58,732 nucleotides of DNA from Herbaspirillum sp. LeCh32-8 (lineage in GTDB: Bacteria; Pseudomonadota; Gammaproteobacteria; Burkholderiales; Burkholderiaceae_D): positions 129,610 to 188,341 of the forward strand of contig NZ_JAGIPZ010000004.1 in assembly GCF_017814915.1 (NCBI RefSeq), in the 5' to 3' direction. This document shows positions 12,001-19,952 of the stretch, piece by piece (within the stretch, counting starts at the first letter, position 1; every line of letters starts with the position of its first letter). Position numbers and translations under genes: made by a program. The notes under the pieces were generated by a model. It had not been told where the DNA came from, did no database searches, and saw only the letters and a program-made list of their open reading frames with translations.

Positions 12001-13857
12001 GGTTCGACCGCGGTGGGCTACAACGCCGTCGCGACCGGCGACAACGCGGTGTCGATCGGTAACCTTGCGCAGGCGCAAAGCAACGGCAGCGTAGCGATCG
12101 GCCAGGGCTCCCAGACGACAGGCGGCAAGGCGGTGTCGATCGGCAACCTCAATACCGCCAGCGGTGACGGCGCCGTTGCCGTCGGCGATCCTAACAATGC
12201 CACCGGCAGCGGTGCATTGGCCATCGGCAAGGACAACACCGCCACCGGCAACGGTGCGGTCGCGCTGGGCAACACCAACAGCGCCACGGCGCAGGGCGCA
12301 GTCGCCATCGGCAATCTGACGACGGCCTCCGCCGCCGGCGCGCTCGCAATGGGCGACGGCGCCAGCGCCAACCAGACTTACGCGATTGCGCTGGGCAACG
12401 GCGCCGGCGCCACGGCCGTCGACGCCTTGGCATTGGGTCGCGGCGCCAGCGCCAATAAGGCCAACAGCATCGCGTTGGGCGCGGGCTCAGTCACCACCGT
12501 GGGCGCACAGACCAACTACAGCGCTTATGGCCTGTCCGCCACACAGACCTCGGCAGGCGAGCTCAATGTGGGCAATCGCACGATCAGCGGCGTAGCACCG
12601 GGCAGCGCCGGCACTGACGCCGTGAACGTCAACCAGTTGCAGGCGGTGGCGACCTCCCTGGGCAGCCTGGCCGGCAACATGGTGACGTGGAATGCCGGCG
12701 AACTGTCGGGCGCTGGCGCCTATGACGCCTCCCACGGCGCCACGACACGCGCGCAGATCGTCAACGTGGCCGACGGCACCACCGCGCAATCGGCAGTGAC
12801 GGTGCATCAGCTGACCAATGCACTGAGCTCGTTTGCGGTAACCGGCACCATGTACTTCCACGTCAACAGCACCAGCACGGACGCCTTGGCCAGCGGCACG
12901 CAATCGGTTGCCATCGGCCCGGTCAGCATCAGCGCCGCTGACTCCAGCGTTGCCATGGGTGACGGCGCGACCACGCTGAGCACAGCCACCAACGGCATCG
13001 CCATCGGGCGCAGCGCCACCGCGCAGCAAAACGACGCCATCGCCATGGGCACCTCGACCGTTGCCGGCGCCGCGCGCTCCATGGCCATCGGCTTCAATGC
13101 CAGCGTTGCCGCCAGTGCCGCGGACAGCCTGGCATTGGGATCCAACGCACAGGCGACGCAGGCCAACAGCGTGGCCTTGGGCGCGGGTTCGGTGACCGCC
13201 GTGGGCGCGCTGAGCAACTACACCGCCTACGCGCTCACTGCGCTGCAATCGTCGGTGGGCGAGGTCAATATCGGCAACCGGCAGCTCACAGGCATGGCCG
13301 CCGGCAGCGCCGACAACGATGGCGTCAACGTCGCCCAGCTGCGTGCCGCCATCGCCACCGTGACCCCGTCCATCCCCGGCCATGGCGGCGGCGGATCGGG
13401 CGGCGGCAGCACCGGCAACGTCGCTTGCGGCGGCAACACCTGCGGAGATGGCCTGGCCTACGACAGCGCGGCCAACAACAGCGTCACATTGGGCAATGCC
13501 GGCTCGGCGCCGGTAGCCATTCACAACGTGGCGCCGGGCGTTGCCGGCACCGACGCGGTCAACGTCAACCAGCTCAACGGCGCCATCGCCGGCGCCAATC
13601 AATACACCGATCGCAAGATCGAGCAAGTCACGCGCGACGCAAACGCCGCGGCGGCCTCGGCCATGGCGTTGGCCTCCCTGCCCCAGGCAATGCCCGGCCA
13701 AAGCATGATGAGTTTTTCCGGCAGCACGTATGAAGGACAAAGCGCGATGGCGCTCGGCCTGTCGCACAGCCGCGGCAACTGGGTGATCAAGGGAGCGGCC
13801 ACGACCAACAGCCGCGGGCGCACCGGCGCGGCGATGGGCGCGGGATTTTCCTGGTAG
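1..13857 (+). CDS. Giant trimeric autotransporter adhesin, 3' part (5' end outside window)
   Basis: The reading frame is open at base 1 and runs to TAG at 13855-13857, so at least 4,618 residues are visible and the signal peptide lies upstream. Roughly 1-7110 is head: Ala/Gly/Ser-rich YadA-type repeats of the form SxAxGxxAxAxG. They are interrupted about 20 times by a 39-40 residue insert of the AYNSGSVALG...TALG..ARATGG type. From about 7150 there are about 20 neck/stalk motifs (NVAxG..TDAVNVxQL and STDAINGAQLF) alternating with short heads. The motif YFHANST occurs at about 7291 and 7792, and a variant YFHVNST at about 12854. A Gly-rich linker with a CGGNTC motif (13426-13443) precedes the final neck and the membrane anchor, about 13594-13854, which ends in GAGFSW. 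Family knowledge: three copies form one outer-membrane barrel and a fibrous adhesin for surface or biofilm attachment. The ligand is not predictable. No nearby ATG or RBS defines a start, as expected for a truncated gene. Confidence 0.95.
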   Translation, partial: AYNSGSIAIGSSAVSGVSGSGTVTNTTAVGASAQATGNSASAFGLNATASGANALASGAAATASSTGATALGTSASAAGSAGTAVGSAANAAGANAAALGASANAYNSGSIAIGSSAVSGVSGSGTVTNTTAVGAGAQATGNASSAFGLNSVASATSTVAVGNGATATGNSATAVGTGAQASGGAALASGAGALAYGLSSVALGNGAVAGVNAGGQQYDTSVGPGSRATGGQSSAFGLNANASAANALAAGSTATASAAGATALGASASAAGSASTAVGNTANAAGANAAALGSGANAYNSTSVALGASAVAGVSGSGTITGDTALGANARATGGFSAALGSFAVASGNHAVAGGLSATASGASAVALGENAAASNTNAIALGFGSTASGNGAASLGASSSAAGASAVALGLSANAAGSSALAMGNNSSAAASDAVAFGHSTTAAGAGAVAGGQLANAYNSGSVALGKSSVSGVSGSGTITNDTALGINTQAIGGSSLAAGAGAQATAANAVAAGNAALASGASASAVGDSAAASNANAAAFGKQASAAGQNATALGASTIASANFSVAVGATAHAQDVGTMAIGQNAQALKTNAAALGVGSTAYTQNALAFGTGAIAGASGAATVNQVAIGNAATAVGDSAFAGAAGATAYNSGSLALGSNAVAGVSGASGNVNQTALGSNASAVGNNSFAGGSSAAAYNSGSIAIGSSAVSGVSGSGTVSNTIAVGASAQATGNASSAFGLNTVASGTSTVAVGNGATASGNSATAVGPGSQASGGGALAAGSGALAYGLSSVALGNGSVAGVNAGSQQYDTAVGAGAHATGGQSSAFGLNANASAANALAAGSAATASAAGAAALGNSASASGSASTAVGMQAQAAGGNAFAAGFQASAAGASGVAIGNAGVASAANAIGIGSAANAGVADGIAIGRSTSVTGNASVAIGLSSQAAGASSAALGTGSNAAGANTLAGGRNATAYGANGVALGNNAVTGASGQPGLTNDVALGNAAAATGGNSFAGGAGSAASGSRATALGVSGSATGTSATALGDSAQASGASSTALGVSSVASALNTTALGNSATASGIASAALGNSAAASGESAVALGAQSNAAGEGSVAAGHLTNAYNDGAISIGDTAQAGVSGSATIKNDIALGNVAKATGGDSVALGHDAQATGAGAFAAGLSATASSDSAVALGEASIASASRAIALGQSSQATAADSIASGSVAEASGARASAFGYNTTASGNDSLALGSSANAAADGTLAAGQQANSYSVNGVALGAQSIAGINGGGAGYDTAVGYNSRATGGSSVALGDNAYATGAMSFAGAYYSTASGQDSIALGNTATAGSTGGIAIGLNSNTTGVNAAALGVSANSAGASALALGANASAGATNAAAVGQGANAGGASSFAGGDSASTFNSGGVALGQSAVAGVFGASTLVNDTAVGKSASATGGSSLALGASANASAANAFAGGSSAAASGASSTALGDSAQASALNTVALGKSSVANANRSTAAGVSSTASGVSALAVGDTASATGAGASALGQSSSAGAANAVAVGKSANAAGASSFAGGNSANAYNSGSVALGNIAVAGVSGSGTVTNDTALGNNARATGGNALAAGSSATAGGANAVATGVSSTASGTSSVALGNTANASNTNSIALGTNSVSSGSGAFAGGNAANASAIAALALGSSSTASAANAAAVGASANAAGASSFAGGNSANAYNTGSVALGNTAVAGVSGSGTVTNDTALGNNARATGGNALAAGSSATAGGVNAVATGVLSTASGTSSVALGNTANASNTNSIALGTNSVSSGSGAFAGGNAANASAISALALGSGSAASAANAAAVGASANAAGASSFAGGNSANAYNTGSVALGNTAVAGVSGSGTVTNDTALGNNARATGGNALAAGTGANAVGANAVAAGASANAYNSGAVAVGNGAVAGISGSGTVTNDAALGMNARATGGSSLAAGAGAQASAARSMAGGVSSTASGASAVALGDTATASGAGAAALGLNSSAAAANAAAVGAGANAAGASSFAGGNAATAYNTGSVALGNASVAGVSGSGTVTNDMALGNGAHATGGASLAAGASANAAGANAVATGASSNAYNSGAVAVGSNAVAGVSGSGTVTNDTALGINARATGGSALALGSSAVASGSHALAAGVSAAAAGVAAVGLGDSANAAGDGAFAGGNDARAYNSGSLALGQHAVAGVSGSGSVVSDTALGMNSSATGGRALAGGVGASAAGLSSVALGDSASAATAGAVAIGKGATANGGKAVSIGVGNTASGNGAVAIGDPNNATGAGAVALGEDNTATGTGALAIGSNNSAIGQASMAFGRNASASAAGGIALGDGASATVNQGVALGAGSISNRAITPVSGQTILGAVSVGDSSTNTYRQIINVADGTQAHDAVNLGQLQAAVASVSSSTTQYFHANSTQPDSLSTGTDSIAIGPNTVVNGQQAIGMGLGAQASGQNGLAIGTNANAGGAQSLALGRAATASATGALALGDGATAGQANSIALGAGSATTVGAQTNYTAYGLSAQQSSAGEVNVGNRTITGVAAGVGNQDAVNVAQLTAVNNTLSAQIAGVSAGVSKYFHANSTATDGSATGADAIAIGPQALASGNTSIAQGSNAQATSTDAIAIGRAAAAQGGNAVALGAAASANGAGTLALAANAQATAANAVAIGNNASAGNASSVALGANAATSVGAQSNYTAYGLSAPQTSVGEVSVGSAGSTRKLTNVAAGSSSTDAVNVAQLTAVATTLTGNALQWDPSANGGTGAFSASHGAGLTNKITNVAAGTLSAGSTDAINGSQLYSLAGDISATFTNANGVGSRYVRTNENGLATADSQAAAAGATALGYNATASAGNALAMGRGSVADKVNSVALGAGSATTVGAQTDYSAYGLGTPQTSAGEVNIGNRTLTGLAAGIGDSDAVTVAQLRAIGNQIAAVGSDALQWDASANGGLGAYNAKHGANSASKIVNVANGDVSAGSTDAVNGSQLFGVTGDTSSTYTNAHGVSVRYARTNENGLTAADSQASAAGATALGYNAVASAGNALAIGRDSTADKANSVALGAGSATTVGAQTNYAAYALSVAQTSSGEVNVGNRTITGVAPGINDNDVVTVAQLRADDANFAALNNNALKWDPAANGGAGAYSASHGAATTNKITNVAAGAVSATSTDALNGAQLFAVAGDTGSTFTNANGLGVLYARTNVSGLAAADAVASAQGATAIGYNAAASAVNAVALGNASNANKSNSVALGAGSVTGTGAQSNYIAYALVNPQNAVGEVSIGAGGAERKLTNVAAGSNNTDAVNVAQLTAVNTTLTTAVGNAMQWNAAANGGLGAFSASHGASLNNKVTNVAAGDISAASTDAINGAQLKATNDQVTQASTLISTIAGNTTPAYITGHGTGIKYARTNDVGLSAGDATASGQGATAMGYNALASAPNTLALGNGASAVNGNSVALGAGSATTVGAQTNYAAYALSVAQTSSGEVNVGNRTITGVAPGINDNDVVTVAQLRADDANFTNLNNNALKWDPAANGGAGAYSASHGAATTNKITNVSAGAVSAGSTDAVNGAQLFAVAGDTGSTFTNANGVGVLYARTNATGLAAADAVASAQGATAVGYNAAASASNALALGRGSVANFANSVALGAGSVTTVGAQTNYAAYALSATQTSSGEVNVGNRTVTGIAPGAGDNDAVNVAQLRAATNNLAAQNTDMLKWDAAANGGAGAFSASHGSVVANKITNVANGDVGAASTDAINGAQLFAVTGDVSSTFTNANGSGVRYARTNANGLPVSDATASGAGASAVGYGATASALNALSLGANSIANQANSVALGAGATTSVGAQSSYIAYGRAAPQTSVGEVSVGSAGNERKITNVAPGSASTDAVNVSQLLDLDDRITGLAGKSLQFDATLNGGAGAYSAARAGSPTKITNVAAGDISATSTDAVNGAQLFASLGSFSNPAYNTTNGQGIKYVRTNDTGLAASDVSAIGQGSTAVGYNAVATGDNAVSIGNLAQAQSNGSVAIGQGSQTTGGKAVSIGNLNTASGDGAVAVGDPNNATGSGALAIGKDNTATGNGAVALGNTNSATAQGAVAIGNLTTASAAGALAMGDGASANQTYAIALGNGAGATAVDALALGRGASANKANSIALGAGSVTTVGAQTNYSAYGLSATQTSAGELNVGNRTISGVAPGSAGTDAVNVNQLQAVATSLGSLAGNMVTWNAGELSGAGAYDASHGATTRAQIVNVADGTTAQSAVTVHQLTNALSSFAVTGTMYFHVNSTSTDALASGTQSVAIGPVSISAADSSVAMGDGATTLSTATNGIAIGRSATAQQNDAIAMGTSTVAGAARSMAIGFNASVAASAADSLALGSNAQATQANSVALGAGSVTAVGALSNYTAYALTALQSSVGEVNIGNRQLTGMAAGSADNDGVNVAQLRAAIATVTPSIPGHGGGGSGGGSTGNVACGGNTCGDGLAYDSAANNSVTLGNAGSAPVAIHNVAPGVAGTDAVNVNQLNGAIAGANQYTDRKIEQVTRDANAAAASAMALASLPQAMPGQSMMSFSGSTYEGQSAMALGLSHSRGNWVIKGAATTNSRGRTGAAMGAGFSW
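313..2622 (+). repeat. Dispersed duplication, 313-840 and 2095-2622 (offset 1,782 bp)
   Basis: The 528-bp block at 313-840 recurs at 2095-2622 with the same order of head repeats. These include the AYNSGSIAIG insert, the AFGLN repeat and the variant insert carrying QQYDT. The first insert is also present at base 1, which gives a 312-bp local period (1 and 313). This indicates growth of the head by internal copying. Confidence 0.85.
4717..5724 (+). repeat. 438-bp tandem duplication in adhesin head
   Basis: Copies start at 4717 and 5155. A third, partial copy starts at 5593 and runs about 130 bp. Each full unit encodes 146 residues, beginning AYNSGS or AYNTGS and ending GGNSANA. The two full copies differ at only scattered positions, which suggests recent unequal recombination within the gene. 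Confidence 0.9.
9217..10896 (+). repeat. Stalk-module duplication, 9217-9720 and 10393-10896 (offset 1,176 bp)
   Basis: Two stalk modules are nearly identical at DNA level. The stretch 9310-9395 matches 10486-10571 base for base by eye. Each module carries the TTVGAQTNYAAYAL segment, a neck (ITGVAPGINDND), a KITNV stalk motif and the YARTN segment. Confidence 0.8.
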
Positions 13858-13936
13858 CGCGCCATCGTGGATGGATGCATTTCAGTTTCTCAGCAGCGCA
13901 ACGAAGTCACTTACCACCACCTGAAAGGAGAGCAGT

Positions 13937-14416
13937 ATGTATTCGATCAAGAAGCTTCAAATTGCCGGCGCCGCCTGCGCCATGGTTCTGTCCCTGTCGG
14001 CCGCCAACGTGCGGGCGCAGACCGCGCCGCTAGACAGCTTGCTGAAAAGCGCGACCCAATGGGCGTCCCTGGCCGATGCCGGCCAGGCCGAGCGCATGTG
14101 GGACACCAGCGGTCCGATCATGCAGACCAACATGCCCAAACAGGATTGGGGCCGTTACCTGAGCAATCTGCGCACCGAGCTGGGGCCATTGCAGTCGCGC
14201 CAGTGGGCGCAAGTCGCCCGGGTGGTGAACCCTGCCGGCCTGCCGCCGGGTGAATACATCAACGTCATCTTCACCAGCAATTTCAGCAAGCTGGCCACGG
14301 TGGAGAAAATATCCCTGACGCAATCGGGCGGCCGCTGGATTCCGGTCGGCTATGTGGTCAATCGGGTTGATCCGCCGCAGGCGGCGTCGGCTCCGGCCAC
14401 GCCCGCCCAGCGCTGA
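13937..14416 (+). CDS. Exported DUF4019-family protein
   Basis: This is a 159-residue protein. A Sec signal peptide covers about residues 1-27, with a basic start (YSIKK), a hydrophobic core and a likely cut after VRAQ/T. The mature part has the pattern I associate with DUF4019: a tryptophan after an amphipathic start (ATQWASLADAG, WDTSG), then RYLSNLRTELG and a C-terminal beta-rich half ending near GYVVNRV. A short Ala/Pro tail follows. The ribosome site AAAGGAG sits 7 bases before ATG 13937. It begins 79 bases after the adhesin stop with no terminator between, so it may be co-transcribed. The function of the family is unknown. A periplasmic role tied to the adhesin is inference from position only. 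Confidence 0.8.
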   Translation: MYSIKKLQIAGAACAMVLSLSAANVRAQTAPLDSLLKSATQWASLADAGQAERMWDTSGPIMQTNMPKQDWGRYLSNLRTELGPLQSRQWAQVARVVNPAGLPPGEYINVIFTSNFSKLATVEKISLTQSGGRWIPVGYVVNRVDPPQAASAPATPAQR

Positions 14417-14475
14417 CTGCACGGCGTCCCGTCGGCGGCGGGCGCGGTGCGCGCCTGCCCGGCCAACGCCTGGGT

Positions 14476-15108
14476 TTAGGCGTACAAAGCCGCCAGCTCG
14501 CGCGTCTTGCGCTCAGCCGGCGGCACCAAATAGACGCTGCTGATCACCGCCACCATGTCGGCGCCCTGCGCCACCAGCGGCGGCGCGTTGTCCAGCGTGA
14601 TGCCGCCGATCACCACCACCGGCAGCGGAATCTCGCGCTTGGACTGCGCGATGATCTCGGGCGCGGTGCGGAAGTCGTACTTCTTCACGCGCGAGGGATA
14701 GAAGCCGCCGAAGGCGACGTAGCTGGCGCCGTCGCGGTGCGCCGCGTGGGCCAGCTCCAGCGTGCCGTAGCAGGAAGCGCCGACGATCAGCTCCGACCCC
14801 ACCGTCTTGCGCACCGCGGCGATCGAGGCGTCGGTGCCGCCGACGTGGACGCCGTCGGCGCCGATGGCCAGGCACAGCTCGACGTGGTCGTTGATCACCA
14901 GCGGCGTGTCGTATTGCCGGCATAGCGCCAGCAGCGCCTCGGCCTGGGCCTGGCGCTGGACCGGCGTGGCGGTCTTGTGGCGGTACTGCACCAGCGCCGC
15001 GCCGTTTTGCAGCGCCAGCTCGGTGGCGGCCAGCAGCTGGGCGGTGTCGTCCCAGTCGGGGGTGACGATGTAGAGGCCGCGCAGGCGGGTTGCGTAATCG
15101 GTTTTCAT
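14476..15108 (-). CDS. thiE: Thiamine-phosphate synthase
   Basis: This 210-residue TIM-barrel enzyme joins HMP-diphosphate and the thiazole phosphate to make thiamine phosphate. Visible features are LYIVTPD at the start, QYRHK (phosphate/pyrophosphate site), GADGVHVG, GASCYG and VVVIGGI. The loop after VHVG reads GTDAS rather than the common GQxD. The length is normal for ThiE. The ATG at 15108 is preceded by an AGGAG-like site. The gene is 16 bases after thiD and is last in the thi block. The facing DUF4019 gene converges on it with no clear terminator in the 59-bp gap. Confidence 0.93.
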   Translation of the reverse strand: MKTDYATRLRGLYIVTPDWDDTAQLLAATELALQNGAALVQYRHKTATPVQRQAQAEALLALCRQYDTPLVINDHVELCLAIGADGVHVGGTDASIAAVRKTVGSELIVGASCYGTLELAHAAHRDGASYVAFGGFYPSRVKKYDFRTAPEIIAQSKREIPLPVVVIGGITLDNAPPLVAQGADMVAVISSVYLVPPAERKTRELAALYA

Positions 15109-15124
15109 TGCATGCTCCTGCCGC

Positions 15125-15964
15125 TCATGCGGCGTCGAAGGTGATGACGCGGTTGGGGATGCGTTGCCCCGCCGCGATCGCGTAAGAGGTGGAAAGAGCG
15201 TGCTGCGTGTAGCGCTGCGCCAGATCGATCGCCTGGCGCATCGGCAGGCCGCGCGCCAGGCAGGCGGACAAGGCGGCGGCCAGCGTGCAGCCGCTGCCGT
15301 GGAATTCGTCCGGCAGACGCGGCCAGCTCCAGCGCGCGCTCTCGACTGCATCCCCAGATTCATCCGCGCCTGATGACTGCCCGTACCAGCGGTTGACCAC
15401 GTCCTGCTCCTGCGGCCCGTGACCGCCCTTGAGCAGCACATGCGCGCAGCCGCGCCGCATCAATTCGGCCGCCTGGCGCGCCGGCGCCACGTCGCCGCAC
15501 AGACGACGCGCCTCATTAAGGTTGGGCGTGATGACGGTGGCCAGTGCGTACAGCGGCTCGATCACGCGCGCGGCGTCATCGCTGGAAAGATTGTCGCCCT
15601 TGCCGTTCGCCAACACGGGATCGAGCACCACCGGCAGCGCCGGATGCTTCGTGCGCAACTGGTCGATCAGCGCGGCGATGGCCTCGGCGTTGGCGCGGCT
15701 GCCGGCGATGCCGAGCTTGACTGCGGCGATGTCGAAGCGGTCGATCAGCACCTGCGCCTGGTGGCGCACCAGTTCAGGCGCGAGCGGGTGCACCGCAAAC
15801 ACGCTGACGTTGTCCTGCACCGTCAGTGCGGTCGGCACCGACAGCGGGTGACAGCCCAGCGCGGTAATAGCCGGAATGTCGGCCTGCATGCCGGCGCCGC
15901 CGCTCGGGTCAGAACCGGAGAACACCAGCACGCAAGGCGGTGTGGCGCGATAGGCGGCGTTCAT
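15125..15964 (-). CDS. thiD: Hydroxymethylpyrimidine/phosphomethylpyrimidine kinase
   Basis: This 279-residue ribokinase-fold enzyme phosphorylates HMP and HMP-phosphate to supply the pyrimidine half of thiamine. It shows SGSDPSGGAGMQAD at residues 16-29 (substrate loop), VLDPVLANGKGD, TPNLNEA, LLKGGHG and the anion-hole motif FHGSGCTLAAALSA near residue 230. The frame is open further upstream, but that part overlaps thiG. ATG 15964 gives the family's usual N-terminus and sits 11 bases after the thiG stop. It is probably translated from the same message as thiG and thiE. An insertion of about 15 residues (around SSGADESGD) lies before the C-terminal motif. Confidence 0.93.
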   Translation of the reverse strand: MNAAYRATPPCVLVFSGSDPSGGAGMQADIPAITALGCHPLSVPTALTVQDNVSVFAVHPLAPELVRHQAQVLIDRFDIAAVKLGIAGSRANAEAIAALIDQLRTKHPALPVVLDPVLANGKGDNLSSDDAARVIEPLYALATVITPNLNEARRLCGDVAPARQAAELMRRGCAHVLLKGGHGPQEQDVVNRWYGQSSGADESGDAVESARWSWPRLPDEFHGSGCTLAAALSACLARGLPMRQAIDLAQRYTQHALSTSYAIAAGQRIPNRVITFDAA

Positions 15965-15975
15965 GCGCACGCCGC

Positions 15976-16785
15976 TCACGCCACGCGGCCGGCCATCGGC
16001 GAGGATGGCGAGGCGGTGAACTTGCGCGGGATGCGGCCGGACAGGAACGCCTCGCGGCCGGCCTCCACCGCCAGCTTCATCGCGCGCGCCATGCGAACGG
16101 GATCGCGCGCGCCGGCGATGGCGCTGTTCATCAGCACGCCGTCGCAGCCCAGCTCCATGGCGATGGCCGCGTCCGACGCGGTGCCCACGCCGGCGTCCAC
16201 CAGCACCGGCACGCGCGCCTGCTCGATGATCAGCGACAGGTTCCACGGATTGAGGATGCCCATGCCGGAGCCGATCAGCGAGGCCAGCGGCATCACCGCG
16301 GCCACGCCGATGTCTTCCAGCATGCGCGCCTGGATCGGATCGTCGCTGCAATAGACCATGACGTCGAAGCCGTCCTTGACCAGGGTCTCGGCCGCCTTGA
16401 GCGTCTCGGGCATGTTGGGGAACAGGGTCTTCTCGTCGCCCAGCACTTCCAGCTTCACCAGCTTGTGCCCGCCCAGCAGCTCGCGCGCCAGCTGCAGCGT
16501 ATAGACCGCGTCGGCGGCGTTGTAGCAGCCGGCGGTGTTGGGCAGGATGGTGAATTCCGACGGCGGCACCGCATCCAGCAAGCTGGGCGCGTTCGGATCC
16601 TGGCCGATGTTCACGCGGCGGATCGCCACCGTGATGATGTCGGCGCCGCTGGCAACCGTCGCCGCGCGGGTTTCGTTCAGGTCTTTGTACTTGCCGCTAC
16701 CCACCAGCAGGCGCGAGCGATAGGTTTTACCGGCGATGGTCAGGCCCGCGTCTTCTTTGAGCGCGGGGGTGTCGTTCATATTCAT
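15976..16785 (-). CDS. thiG: Thiazole synthase
   Basis: This 269-residue ThiG-family TIM barrel condenses deoxyxylulose phosphate, dehydroglycine and ThiS-thiocarboxylate into the thiazole phosphate. The Schiff-base lysine is in VKLEVLGDE (about K111). Other conserved parts are [33 protein letters not shown] and PVLVDAGVG. The ATG at 16785 has AAAGGA eight bases upstream. An in-frame ATG at 16800 lacks one. The protein ends with a short Pro/Ser tail. It lies downstream of thiS but is separated by 561 bp, so it may have its own promoter. Confidence 0.95.
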   Translation of the reverse strand: MNMNDTPALKEDAGLTIAGKTYRSRLLVGSGKYKDLNETRAATVASGADIITVAIRRVNIGQDPNAPSLLDAVPPSEFTILPNTAGCYNAADAVYTLQLARELLGGHKLVKLEVLGDEKTLFPNMPETLKAAETLVKDGFDVMVYCSDDPIQARMLEDIGVAAVMPLASLIGSGMGILNPWNLSLIIEQARVPVLVDAGVGTASDAAIAMELGCDGVLMNSAIAGARDPVRMARAMKLAVEAGREAFLSGRIPRKFTASPSSPMAGRVA

Positions 16786-17346
16786 TTCAAATCCTTTCAT
16801 GTCTCTTGCGATAGCGCGAAGAGGAAAGCGTTGCAACCGATGGTCGGACTTCGTGCTACTCAGTCCGAATGAAGTTCTGTGAAGCGCGACGAAAGACGCT
16901 GGATCCCGGCCTTCGCCGGGATGACGGAGATGGAAGGTAGCGAGCCTGAACATCGAAGCGCAAGCGAGGTGCAAGCACCGCGAGGCCGCAGGCGAGCCGG
17001 ACCGGTTTCCCCTTGTGGGCCAGCCGCCGGAGTGCGGTGAAAAATGGATCAGCAAGACAGTCGAGCGAAGCGACTCTGTCTTGCCCATTTTTTGCCGTGC
17101 TCCGGTGGGAACCCCGCAGGGGCTGGCAGTTAGGGGCCGCCTTCTTTTGCTTACTTTTCTTGGCGGAGCAAGAAAAGTGAGCGGCTGCCGGGCCGCCCCC
17201 GGCGCTCACCTCTGACCGAAGAAAGATCAGCATCCAGCCAGCGCGCAGGAAAGCAGCAAGTCCAGACTACCCAGGCAGACCACCTATTAAGCAGACTACC
17301 CAACCAGATCAGCCACCACGGCCACGCAAGCCTAAGCAATCAGATC
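16786..17346. other. 561-bp intergenic repeat-like spacer inside the thi block
   Basis: No convincing gene. A minus-strand open frame crosses much of it, but its product is basic and low in complexity and looks like translated intergenic repeat. The spacer holds a REP-like hairpin (16903-16922). It also holds a long imperfect palindrome (17027-17105) with an inner perfect 8-bp stem CAAGACAG/CTGTCTTG, and a 10-bp hairpin ACTTTTCTTG/CAAGAAAAGT (17153-17178). Such structured spacers are often repeated across a genome. That is inference here. Confidence 0.7.
16895..16931 (+). repeat. REP-like palindromic element, copy 1
   Basis: The core is the hairpin ATCCCGGC-CTTC-GCCGGGAT (16903-16922), flanked by GACGCTGG before and GACGGAGATG after. 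The same flanks occur around the palindromes downstream of valS, which makes one element family. Confidence 0.7.
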
Positions 17347-17547
17347 TCAACCACCACCAATCGCCCGCACCACATCCACCTTGTCAGTCCCAGCCAGCAC
17401 CCGCACCGCCCATTGCTGCGACGGCACCACCTGCCGGTTGACCGCCACCGCGACCGCCTTGCCGGTCAACTCCAGCGCGGCGATCAGTTGCTCCAGCGTG
17501 GCTCCGTCCGGCAGCGGATGCGGCTTTCCGTTCAGTTCGATCTGCAT
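17347..17547 (-). CDS. thiS: Thiamine biosynthesis sulfur-carrier protein
   Basis: This 66-residue ubiquitin-like protein carries sulfur as a C-terminal thiocarboxylate to ThiG. It begins MQIELNGKP, has the typical LEQLIAALELTG helix and ends in the required Gly-Gly (IGGG). ATG 17547 gives the normal length. A TTG at 17559 would add four residues and overlap the thiC stop. It begins 8 bases after thiC, so the two are surely co-transcribed. No thiO-type glycine oxidase or thiF is present here. Confidence 0.92.
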   Translation of the reverse strand: MQIELNGKPHPLPDGATLEQLIAALELTGKAVAVAVNRQVVPSQQWAVRVLAGTDKVDVVRAIGGG

Positions 17548-17555
17548 GGCCGCGC

Positions 17556-19666
<2,111 letters not shown>

Positions 19667-19697
19667 TACGGTTCCCGCTGTGGAAACCGTGGGCCGG

Positions 19698-19725
19698 ATT
19701 CTACACCGATCCCCGATGCCCGCAA
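19698..19725 (-). promoter_or_regulatory. Predicted promoter of thiC leader
   Basis: The minus strand shows -35 TTGCGG (19720-19725), a 16-bp spacer and -10 TAGAAT (19698-19703). Transcription would start near 19691, about 25 bases before the riboswitch. Confidence 0.55.
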
Positions 19726-19952
19726 CACTTGCACCGCATCAATACCGTCTATGCATGCAAACCGATGAGCCCGCGGCGGCGCCTGCACAGGCGCGCCCGG
19801 CGCAGCGTCGGCACAAATTTTTTCTATTTTTTTCTGAAATTCAAATTCATTGTCAGATAAACTACCTTTCAACTTTCCGGCATGCGCCTGCTTGCCGGAT
19901 GGCCAGGGGGCTGCGTACCAAGACACCGGGTTTCATGCGTGAAAGAAATAAC

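Noticed and set aside
16856..17233. A 125-codon minus-strand frame between thiS and thiG
   Set aside because: It reads through palindromes and a REP-like element, its product is basic and low in complexity, and no ribosome site is present. It is more likely translated intergenic repeat.
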